In this document: positions 6,998 to 13,751 of the stretch, one piece after another
How positions within the stretch are numbered: the stretch's first letter is position 1
How the letters are laid out: each line of letters opens with the position of its first letter
Assembly (NCBI GenBank): GCA_030658975.1
Contig: JAUSBL010000129.1
Span: 1 to 42,266, forward strand
Source: Candidatus Latescibacterota bacterium
Lineage (GTDB): Bacteria > Krumholzibacteriota > Krumholzibacteriia > LZORAL124-64-63
Direction: 5' to 3'
DNA length: 42,266 bases
The notes under the pieces: model-generated
Database searches by the model: none
Told to the model about the DNA's origin: nothing
The model's input: only the letters and a program-made list of their open reading frames with translations
Translations under genes and position numbers: made by a program

Positions 6998-8539
6998 ATG
7001 GCGGCAAGGCGACGTTTCGAGGAACTCGATGCGCGGCGCCTGGAGCTCCAGGCCGGAGGCGGCGCGGACAAGATCCGCCGCCAGCACGACCAGGGCAAGC
7101 TCACGGCGCGCGAGCGGCTGGCGCTGCTCTACGACGAGGACACCTTCGTCGAGTTCGGGCTCTGGGTGAAGCACAACTGCGCCGAGCTGGCGGGCAAGTC
7201 GTTCCCGGCCGACGGCGTGGTCACGGGCAAGGGCGAAGTCATGGGCCGGCCCGTGTTCGCCTTCTCGCAGGACTTCACCGTCGGCGGCGGCGCCGTCGGC
7301 GAGGTGCACGCGGCGAAGATCGTCGAGATGCTCGCCACCGCGCTGAAGTGCGGCGTGCCCGTCGTCGGTTTCAACGACGGCGGCGGCGCGCGCATCCAGG
7401 AAGGCGTCAACGCCCTCTCCGCCTACGGCAAGATCTTCTACCACAACACGCTCATCTCGGGCGTGGTGCCGCAGATCTCGGTGGTGGCGGGCCCCTGCGC
7501 CGGCGGCGCCGCCTACTCGCCCGCGCTCACCGACTTCATCATCATGGTCGACGGCACCTCGCACATGTTCATCGCCGGCCCCGAGGTGATCAAGGCCGCC
7601 ACCGGCGAGGTCATCTCCGACGAGAACCTCGGCGGCGCGCGCGCCCACATGGAGATCGCCGGCAACATCCACTTCGTGGCCGCCGACGAGCAGGAAGCCG
7701 TCGATATCGTCAAGGCGCTGCTGACCTACCTGCCGCAGAACAACATGGAGACGCCGCCGTCGCGGCACTTCGACGGCACCGTCGTCGACGACGAGGAGAT
7801 GGACTGGATCATCCCGGACGACCCCCGCGCCGCCTACGACGTCAAGGAGGTCATCACCCGCCTGGTGGACGACGGCGTGTTCCTGGAGGTCCAGAAGGAC
7901 TTCGCGGCGAACCTGGTCGTCGGCTTCGCGCACCTCGGCGGGCTGGCTGTGGGCATCGTCGCCAACCAGCCCATGGTCATGGCCGGCGTGCTGAACATCG
8001 ACGCCGCCGACAAGGGCGCGCGGTTCATCCGCACCTGCAACATCTACAACATCCCGCTGATCACGCTGGTGGACGTGCCCGGCTTCCTGCCCGGCGTCGC
8101 GCAGGAGCACGGCGGCATCATCCGCCACGGCGCGAAGATGCTGTTCTCCTACTCCGCCGCGACGGTGCCGAAACTCACCGTGATCCTGCGCAAGGCCTAC
8201 GGCGGCGCCTTCCTGGCGATGTGCAGCAAGGACGTCGGCGCGGAGTCCGTGCTGGCCTGGCCCACGGCCGAGATCGCCGTGATGGGGCCGGAGGGGGCCG
8301 CGAGGGTGCTCTACCGTAAGGAACTGAAGGAGGCGGCCGATCCCGCCGCCCTGTTCAAGGAGAAGGTCGCCGAGTACCGGCAGGAGCACGCCAACCCGTT
8401 CCACGCCGCCGAAGCGCTGCACCTGGACGACATCATCCGCCCGTCGTGGACCCGGCGCCTGCTGATCGAGCGCCTGGGGCTGCTGCGGACCAAGCGCGAC
8501 ATCCGCCCGCACAAGAAGCACGGGAACATACCGCTATGA
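6998..8539 (+). CDS. mmdA: Carboxyltransferase (alpha) subunit of biotin-dependent acyl-CoA decarboxylase
   Basis: 513 aa, full length for the MmdA/PccB family. It moves the carboxyl group from methylmalonyl-CoA (or a related acyl-CoA) to the biotin of the carrier subunit. N-half motifs include DGGGARIQEGVNALS and a glycine oxyanion-hole run GPCAGGAAYSPALTDF; the C-half has VDVPGFLPG and a second GG oxyanion region (AYGGAFLAMCSKDVGAE). The start has AAGGAG 5 nt upstream. The presence of the beta membrane pump, the OadG-like and carrier genes immediately downstream marks it as a decarboxylase rather than an ATP-driven propionyl-CoA carboxylase. The exact acyl-CoA (methylmalonyl, glutaconyl, malonyl) cannot be settled from sequence alone. 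It overlaps the next gene by 4 nt. Confidence 0.92.
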   Translation: MAARRRFEELDARRLELQAGGGADKIRRQHDQGKLTARERLALLYDEDTFVEFGLWVKHNCAELAGKSFPADGVVTGKGEVMGRPVFAFSQDFTVGGGAVGEVHAAKIVEMLATALKCGVPVVGFNDGGGARIQEGVNALSAYGKIFYHNTLISGVVPQISVVAGPCAGGAAYSPALTDFIIMVDGTSHMFIAGPEVIKAATGEVISDENLGGARAHMEIAGNIHFVAADEQEAVDIVKALLTYLPQNNMETPPSRHFDGTVVDDEEMDWIIPDDPRAAYDVKEVITRLVDDGVFLEVQKDFAANLVVGFAHLGGLAVGIVANQPMVMAGVLNIDAADKGARFIRTCNIYNIPLITLVDVPGFLPGVAQEHGGIIRHGAKMLFSYSAATVPKLTVILRKAYGGAFLAMCSKDVGAESVLAWPTAEIAVMGPEGAARVLYRKELKEAADPAALFKEKVAEYRQEHANPFHAAEALHLDDIIRPSWTRRLLIERLGLLRTKRDIRPHKKHGNIPL

Positions 8540-8850
8540 TGACGCACATGTCGCCGTGGCTGATCGCCCTGGTCGCCTTCAGCCTCGTGTTCGCATCCCT
8601 GGGATGCCTGGCCGCCCTGCTGTACGTCCTGCGCGCCCTGTCGGTCCGCTCCGTGAAAGGCGCGCGCGCGCCGGAGCAGGCCGGAATCGATCCCGATACC
8701 CTCGCCGTGATCGCCGCCGCCGCCTACGCGACGCTCGGCGCTCCCATCCGCATCCATCGCGTCCACGCCCACGCCGACGAGGCCGACGAGTCCTGGGGGC
8801 AGGCCGGTCGCATGGATATCATGGTCTCCCACCAGGTGGGTCCGAAATGA
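8536..8850 (+). CDS. OadG/MmdD-like small membrane subunit of the decarboxylase
   Basis: 104 aa (ATG at 8536 or 8539). One N-terminal transmembrane helix (about residues 6-31), then a short soluble tail with the pattern GIDPDTLAVIAAAAYATLGAPIRI-like that is typical of the gamma/delta subunit holding the soluble subunits to the membrane pump. The His-rich stretch (IHRVHAHADEADE) could bind metal, as Zn2+ is bound by gamma subunits of oxaloacetate decarboxylases. It overlaps the neighbours by 4 nt on both sides (ATGA), so translation is coupled. Confidence 0.75.
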   Translation: MMTHMSPWLIALVAFSLVFASLGCLAALLYVLRALSVRSVKGARAPEQAGIDPDTLAVIAAAAYATLGAPIRIHRVHAHADEADESWGQAGRMDIMVSHQVGPK

Positions 8851-9278
8851 AGAAACTGCGCCTGACGCTGAACGGAACGGTCTACGAGGTGACGGTCGAA
8901 GTGCTCGAGGACGACGAGCAGTACGTCACCGGCTCCAACACGATGTCCGGACTGCCGTCGTCGCCGGGAGCGCCGCGGCCCCGCCGCGCCGAGCCCGTGG
9001 CGTCTCCGGCGGCCGCGCGGGCGCCGGCGCCCGTCCACGCCCACACGGCCGCCGACGGGAGCGCCATCACGGCCCCGCTTTCCGGCACCGTGCGCAAGGT
9101 GCTCGTTCAGGCCGGTTCCACGGTCGAAGCGAAGACGCAGGCCTTCGTGCTCGACGCCATGAAGATGGACACCTACATCTACGCCCCGCACCACGGGACC
9201 ATCCAGGAAGTGTGTGTCCAGATCGGCGACACCGTCCAGGTGGGCACGGTGCTGGCCCGATACCGCGCGGAGGGGTGA
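8847..9278 (+). CDS. mmdC: Biotin carboxyl carrier subunit of the decarboxylase
   Basis: 143 aa. The C-terminal biotinyl domain (about residues 72-140) contains the biotin-accepting lysine in VLDAMKMDTY (K106). The N-terminal part resembles the usual KLRLTLNGTVYEVTVE strand, joined by a flexible Ala/Pro-rich linker (about 37-70) that lets biotin shuttle between the carboxyltransferase and the membrane pump. It overlaps the preceding gene by 4 nt. The order carboxyltransferase, small subunit, carrier, pump is close to that known for methylmalonyl-CoA decarboxylases. Confidence 0.92.
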   Translation: MKKLRLTLNGTVYEVTVEVLEDDEQYVTGSNTMSGLPSSPGAPRPRRAEPVASPAAARAPAPVHAHTAADGSAITAPLSGTVRKVLVQAGSTVEAKTQAFVLDAMKMDTYIYAPHHGTIQEVCVQIGDTVQVGTVLARYRAEG

Positions 9279-9279
9279 C

Positions 9280-10398
9280 GTGGACGCCCTGTGGACCTCG
9301 ACCGGCCTGGCGAACATGTCGTGGCGCGAACTGGCGATGCTCTGCGTCGCCTGCCTGCTGCTCTGGCTGGCCATCCGCAAGCAGTTCGAGCCGCTGCTGC
9401 TGGTCCCCATCGGCTTCGGCGCCCTCATGGCGAACCTGCCGCTGTCGGGGCTGATGGCCGAAGGCGGTCCGGGCGAGACCGGCGGCCTGTTCCACTACCT
9501 GTTCTACGGCGTGAAGCTGGAGATCTTCCCGCCCCTGATCTTCCTGGGGCTGGGAGCGCTCACGGACTTCGGCCCGCTGCTGTCCAACCCCAAGACCTTC
9601 TTCCTGGGCGCCGCGGCGCAGATCGGCGTCTTCGGCACGTTCCTGGCCGCCAGCGCCATGGGCTTCACGCCGCAGGAGGCGGCCTCCATCGGCATCATCG
9701 GCGGCGCCGACGGCCCGACCTCGATCTACCTGACCATGAAGCTGGCGCCGCACCTGCTGGGCGCCATCGCGGTGTCGGCCTACTCCTACATGGCGCTGGT
9801 GCCGCTCATCCAGCCGCCGATCATGCGCCTGCTGACCACGAAGAAGGAGCGCGCCATCCGCATGGAAATCGGCGCCGAGGTGCCGACCTGGGTGCGCATC
9901 GTCTTTCCCATCGGCGTGACGATCGTGGCCGCGCTGATCGTGCCGGCCGCGACCAGCCTGATCGGCCTGTTGATGTTCGGCAACCTGCTGCGCGAGTGCG
10001 GCGTCACCGAGCGTCTGACCCGCTCGGCCCAGAACGAGCTGATCAACCTCATCACGATCGTCCTGGGCCTCTGCGTGGGCGTGACGATGTCGGGCGACAC
10101 GTTCCTGCGGGCCGACACCATCAAGATCCTGGTGCTCGGCTGCGCGGCCTTCGCGCTGTCGACGGCGGGCGGCCTCATGCTGGGCAAGATCATGGCGCGC
10201 ATGCCGGGCAGCCCCGTCAACCCGCTGATCGGGGCCGCGGGAGTCTCGGCGGTGCCGATGGCGGCGCGCGTGGCGCACAACGTGGCGCAGGAGACGGATC
10301 CGCACAATTATCTGCTGATGCATGCGATGGGGCCCAACGTGGCCGGCGTGATCGGTACGGCGGTGGCGGCCGGCGGACTTCTCGCGTTGTTGAAGTAG
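9280..10398 (+). CDS. mmdB: Na+-translocating decarboxylase beta subunit (carboxybiotin decarboxylase)
   Basis: 372 aa, starting at GTG 9280 with GGAGGGG (9269-9275) 4 nt upstream and one base after the carrier stop. Multi-pass membrane protein that decarboxylates carboxybiotin and couples this to Na+ export. Diagnostic stretches: FPPLIFLGLGALTDFGPLL, GIIGGADGPTSIYLTMKLAP with the essential Asp, and PVNPLIGAAGVSAVPMAARV plus DPHNYLLMHAMGPNVAGVIG near the C-terminus. All family regions are present, so the pump should be functional. A structured repeat starts 8 nt after its stop. Confidence 0.95.
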   Translation: MDALWTSTGLANMSWRELAMLCVACLLLWLAIRKQFEPLLLVPIGFGALMANLPLSGLMAEGGPGETGGLFHYLFYGVKLEIFPPLIFLGLGALTDFGPLLSNPKTFFLGAAAQIGVFGTFLAASAMGFTPQEAASIGIIGGADGPTSIYLTMKLAPHLLGAIAVSAYSYMALVPLIQPPIMRLLTTKKERAIRMEIGAEVPTWVRIVFPIGVTIVAALIVPAATSLIGLLMFGNLLRECGVTERLTRSAQNELINLITIVLGLCVGVTMSGDTFLRADTIKILVLGCAAFALSTAGGLMLGKIMARMPGSPVNPLIGAAGVSAVPMAARVAHNVAQETDPHNYLLMHAMGPNVAGVIGTAVAAGGLLALLK

Positions 10399-10406
10399 AT
10401 CGGAAC

Positions 10407-10531
10407 CACAGACCCGCATGGACAGGGGACGCGCGCCGGGCACCTCGTGTGCCCGGCGCGCTTGACGTCCAGGCCCCGGCGCCCTCCTGGCGCCGGGGCC
10501 TTCCCGACACCCCTGTCATGGCGGGTCTGTG
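10407..10531 (+). repeat. Structured repeat, copy A (97-bp core with paired arms)
   Basis: The core is 10421-10517, bounded by GACAGGGG and CCCCTGTC. Inside are two 13-bp hairpins: 10431-10443 with 10449-10461 (loop CTCGT) and 10471-10483 with 10489-10501 (loop CTCCT). Outside the core, CACAGACCCGC (10407-10417) pairs with GCGGGTCTGTG (10521-10531). ATG occurs as a direct repeat on both sides of the core (10418-10420 and 10518-10520). The core matches copy B (25609-25705, opposite strand) without gaps at 79 of 97 positions. It lies between two convergent genes, directly after mmdB, so it may also end transcription. Confidence 0.85.
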
Positions 10532-10563
10532 AATCCCCGAGCGAGGAGACCCTGCGCCTCGAT

Positions 10564-13479
10564 CTACTCCACCATCAGTTCGTCGATGAAGATGAAGGAC
10601 TCGCCGCCGGCGCCGGGGTGCCAGGCGGGGAGGGCGCCGTATTTGATGGCGCGGAAGCGCAGGGCCCGCAGAGCTGTACCGTCGAGGTCGAGGACGAGGT
10701 CGCGGATGATCACGGTGTCGGTGTCGACGGGGGCGTCGTGGGTGATGCGGCCGGCTTCTTGGAACGTGGTGCCGTCGGTGGAGACATCGATGCTCAGTTG
10801 CGTGGGCAGCACGATCCAGGAGCGGGTGTCCTGGAGGAAGCCGGCGGCGATGCGGGTGACGGGGGTGGGGCGGCCGAGGTCCAGGACGGCGACGAAGTCC
10901 TGGCCCTGGTAGCCCTGCCAGCCGCCGGTGGCCCAGGCGGTCGTGCCGCGGCGGCCGTCGATGAGGGCGTCGGGGCCGCCGGCGGTGTACTGGGGGTTGG
11001 GCGTGGCGCGGACGTCGACGCGCCGGTCGGCGGGGAGGGCGTCGAAGCGGGCGGTGGTCGCGGGACTCCAGCGTTCGCCGTCGGTGGCGACGAAACGCAG
11101 GGTGGTCGTCTCCCGCAGGGTCAGGGGCCCTGCGTAGAGGTGGCCAGCGCGCGGTTCTCCGTGGGGATCGTCGGTCCAGAGGATTTCGCAGCCGGGCTCG
11201 GCAGAGGCCAGACGGACTTCCAGTTCACCGCGGAAGCGGTCGGCAGGGGCCGCAGCCCAGGGAGCGGCGAGGATCGGCGGCGTGAGGGCCGGGGTGCCGG
11301 GGCGGGCCCCGGGCGACGCGCCCCAGTCGCTCTGCTTGCCGAGGTGGAAGACCAGTTCGCCGCCGTTCGCGATCTCCTCGTGCCACAGGTAGCTGCGTTC
11401 CAGGGGGCGGCCGTCGAAGGTGACGCGCTCGATCGCGCCGCTGCCTTCGCGACGGGTGGTGAAGGTGCGCCCGCCGGCCAGGCGCAGGCTCATGCGCTCG
11501 TGCAGGGGCGGGATCACGAGCCACTGGCGGGAGGTCGGCGCCACGTCGTAGAGACCGTAGGCGGCCAGCACGTACCAGCTCGACATCTGGCCGCAGTCCT
11601 CGTTGCCGATCAGGCCGTCGGGCGCCGTCGTGTAGAAGGCGTCGCGGAGGTGCGCCACGCGCTCGGCGCTGCGGCCGGGCTTCCCGTTGAAGTGCGACAG
11701 CCAGGCGATGTGGTGGCTGGGCTCGTTGCCGTGGGCGTACTGGCCCACCAGGCCGGTGATGTCGGCCTGGTCGCGGCCCGTCGTCGCGCTGTCGGCGGTG
11801 AAGAGCGAGTCGAGCACGGCTTCGCAGGCCGCGTCGCCGCCCAGCAGGGCCGCGTGCTCGCGCATGTGGTGGGGAGCGGCGAAGCGGTACTGCCAGGCGT
11901 TGGCTTCGGTGTAGTTGAAATCCACGCGGCGCGGGTCGAAGGGCTGCAGCCAGAGGCCGTTGTGGCGGGGGCGGAAGCAGCGGGACGCCGGGTCGAAGAG
12001 GTGGCGCCAGGCCTGGGCGCGGTCCTCGAAGGCGGTCGCGACGTCGGTCCGTCCGAGGAAGGCGGCGAAGCGCGCGATGCAGGCGTCGTCGTAGGCGTAC
12101 TCCAGCGTTCGGCTGACCGATTCCATCTCCTGCTCGGCGCCGATGTAACCGTCGCGCCGGTAGGCGGCCAGGCCGAAGCGGTCGCCGCCGGCGCTCGCCA
12201 GCATGGCCCGCATCGCCAGGTCCTCGTCGCCGCGCACGAGCCCCTTGAGGTAGGCGTCGGCGATCACCGAGACGCTGTGGTAGCCGATCATGCAGTCGGT
12301 CTCGTTCGCGGCGAGTTCCCACACCGGCAGCCGGCCGCCCTGCTCGTACTGCGCGAGCATGGTGCGCACGAAGTCGCGCGTGCGTTCACGCTGGACCAGC
12401 GTGAACAGGGGGTGGGTCGCGCGGTAGGTGTCCCACAGGGAGAAGACGGTGTACTGGTCGCGGCCCTCGGCCTGGTGGACGGCGAGGTCCAGTCCGCGGT
12501 AGCGGCCGTCGACATCGCTGAACAGGTTCGGGGCCAGGAAGCTGTGATAGAGCGCGGTGGCGAGCACGGTCGCCTGCGCGTTGTCGGCGCCTTCGACCTC
12601 AAAGGGAGCCAACTCCCGCCTCCAGGCGTCGCGCGCCCGCTCGCGCGCCCCCGCGAAGTCGAACCCCACCCATTCCGCTTCCAGGTTGCGCCGCGCCCCG
12701 TCGGCGTCCACGGCCGAGATCCCCACCTGCACCAGCAGCTCGCCGCCCGCATCGCCGAAGGACAGGGCGGCCTGGGACGGACGGTCCGGATGCGTCGTGT
12801 CGCCGGCCGCGATCCGGGTCGCGGTGAAGGGGCGCGAGAAGCGGGCCCGGAAATACACGACCTGATCGCGCGCCCAGGCCGACGAGCGCCGGAAGCCCTC
12901 GACGGTGCGGTCGTCGACCACGCGCAGGTCCGCGCCCAGCAGGCGGTCGCGGTGCTCGAGGTCGACGATCACGTGGGCGGGCGCGCCGGCCGGGAATGCG
13001 TAACGGTGCAGGCCGGTGCGGGGGGTGGCCGTGAGCTCGACGCCGATCCCCCCGTCGCGCAGGCGCACTGCGTAGTAGCCGGCGGCGGCCCGCTCGGTCG
13101 TCTTGTCGAAGGGCGAGGCGTACCCGGGACCGAACCGGTCGGGATCGCCGCTCTCGAGCGAGGGTTCGCCGACGATGGGCATCAGCAGGACATCGCCGTA
13201 GTCGCTCACGCCGGTGCCGCTGAGGTGGGTGTGCGAGAACCCGTAGACGACGGTGTCGCTGAAGTGGTACCCGGAGCAGCCGTCCCAGCCGGTCAGGCGT
13301 GTGTCGGGGCCGAGCTGGACCATGCCGAAGGGCAGAGCGGGGCCGGGGAAGGTGTGGCCGTGCCCGCCGGTGCCGATGAACGGGTCGATGCGGTCGACGA
13401 GCTCGTCGGGACCGGTCGCGGCGGCGTGCGGCGCACCGACCGCCAGCAGGGCCAGGCACAGCGCCGCGAAGCGCCTCAT
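10564..13479 (-). CDS. Secreted GH92 alpha-mannosidase with C-terminal accessory domains
   Basis: 971 aa. Signal peptide MRRFAALCLALLAVGAPHAA, then the GH92 catalytic region beginning DPFIGTGGHGHTFPGPALPF. Family motifs are intact: WELAANETDCMIGYHSVSV (general acid Glu region), GNEPSHHIAWLSHFNG, and GNEDCGQMSSWYVLAAYGLY (base Asp region). GH92 enzymes are Ca2+-dependent exo-alpha-mannosidases that invert configuration. After about residue 720 there is a chitobiase-C-like beta domain, then an F5/8-type (discoidin) carbohydrate-binding domain (about 820-971) with PDALIDGRRGTTAWATGGWQ. The start was set by the ATGA overlap with the upstream 52-aa gene. It is last in the symporter operon, which suggests mannosides released outside feed uptake. 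Linkage specificity is not known. Confidence 0.93.
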   Translation of the reverse strand: MRRFAALCLALLAVGAPHAAATGPDELVDRIDPFIGTGGHGHTFPGPALPFGMVQLGPDTRLTGWDGCSGYHFSDTVVYGFSHTHLSGTGVSDYGDVLLMPIVGEPSLESGDPDRFGPGYASPFDKTTERAAAGYYAVRLRDGGIGVELTATPRTGLHRYAFPAGAPAHVIVDLEHRDRLLGADLRVVDDRTVEGFRRSSAWARDQVVYFRARFSRPFTATRIAAGDTTHPDRPSQAALSFGDAGGELLVQVGISAVDADGARRNLEAEWVGFDFAGARERARDAWRRELAPFEVEGADNAQATVLATALYHSFLAPNLFSDVDGRYRGLDLAVHQAEGRDQYTVFSLWDTYRATHPLFTLVQRERTRDFVRTMLAQYEQGGRLPVWELAANETDCMIGYHSVSVIADAYLKGLVRGDEDLAMRAMLASAGGDRFGLAAYRRDGYIGAEQEMESVSRTLEYAYDDACIARFAAFLGRTDVATAFEDRAQAWRHLFDPASRCFRPRHNGLWLQPFDPRRVDFNYTEANAWQYRFAAPHHMREHAALLGGDAACEAVLDSLFTADSATTGRDQADITGLVGQYAHGNEPSHHIAWLSHFNGKPGRSAERVAHLRDAFYTTAPDGLIGNEDCGQMSSWYVLAAYGLYDVAPTSRQWLVIPPLHERMSLRLAGGRTFTTRREGSGAIERVTFDGRPLERSYLWHEEIANGGELVFHLGKQSDWGASPGARPGTPALTPPILAAPWAAAPADRFRGELEVRLASAEPGCEILWTDDPHGEPRAGHLYAGPLTLRETTTLRFVATDGERWSPATTARFDALPADRRVDVRATPNPQYTAGGPDALIDGRRGTTAWATGGWQGYQGQDFVAVLDLGRPTPVTRIAAGFLQDTRSWIVLPTQLSIDVSTDGTTFQEAGRITHDAPVDTDTVIIRDLVLDLDGTALRALRFRAIKYGALPAWHPGAGGESFIFIDELMVE

Positions 13480-13634
13480 GCGCCGGTGTCCCGGCCGGCG
13501 AAGTGCCGGTAGAGCAGCCACGTCGCCACGGCGGTGATGACGAACATCAGGACCGGCACGCCCCAGGTCCAGAAGAAGCCGTGCAGGGGCGTGGTCACGG
13601 GCAGCGGGACGAAGTCCATCGTGGTGCCGCTCAT
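13476..13634 (-). CDS. 52-aa single-helix membrane protein, symporter/GH92 operon
   Basis: Begins MSGTTMDFVPLPVTTPLHGF and continues FWTWGVPVLMFVITAVATWL, one membrane helix at about residues 22-41, then a basic tail LYRHFAGRDTGA. Its ATG overlaps the stop of the 39-aa gene (ATGA) and its TGA overlaps the GH92 ATG (ATGA), so it is locked into the translation chain. Such tight coupling is poor evidence for chance. I know no family with certainty; a small accessory subunit of the symporter is the simplest idea. Confidence 0.7.
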   Translation of the reverse strand: MSGTTMDFVPLPVTTPLHGFFWTWGVPVLMFVITAVATWLLYRHFAGRDTGA

Positions 13635-13750
13635 CGCTCGTCATCCTTCCGGTGGCGCTTGCGCCAGTGGTTCCAGGCCAGGGCCAGGCCCAGGAACGAA
13701 GCCAGGTAGGCGATGCTCATGCCGATCAGCATGGTGATGCCCTTGTCCAT
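13631..13750 (-). CDS. 39-aa single-helix membrane protein, likely symporter accessory subunit
   Basis: MDKGITMLIGMSIAYLASFL followed by GLALAWNHWRKRHRKDDER: one helix (about residues 5-26) and a strongly basic tail. It starts one base after the symporter stop and its TGA overlaps the ATG of the 52-aa gene. Short single-helix accessory proteins next to sodium/solute symporters are known in other operons, which supports this assignment. The upstream AGGGAGG is contained in the symporter's 3' end, 7 nt before the ATG. Confidence 0.72.
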   Translation of the reverse strand: MDKGITMLIGMSIAYLASFLGLALAWNHWRKRHRKDDER

Positions 13751-13751
13751 C

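Noticed and set aside
10421..10517. Structured repeat as an integron attC site
   Set aside because: The size and paired arms fit loosely, but neither end has the GTTRRRY/RYYYAAC core, and there is no integrase or cassette array.
10447..13512. Long open frame antisense to the GH92 gene
   Set aside because: High-GC shadow frame: low-complexity Gly/Ala/Val/Asp/Gln-rich translation, no domain, while the opposite strand encodes a full GH92 enzyme.
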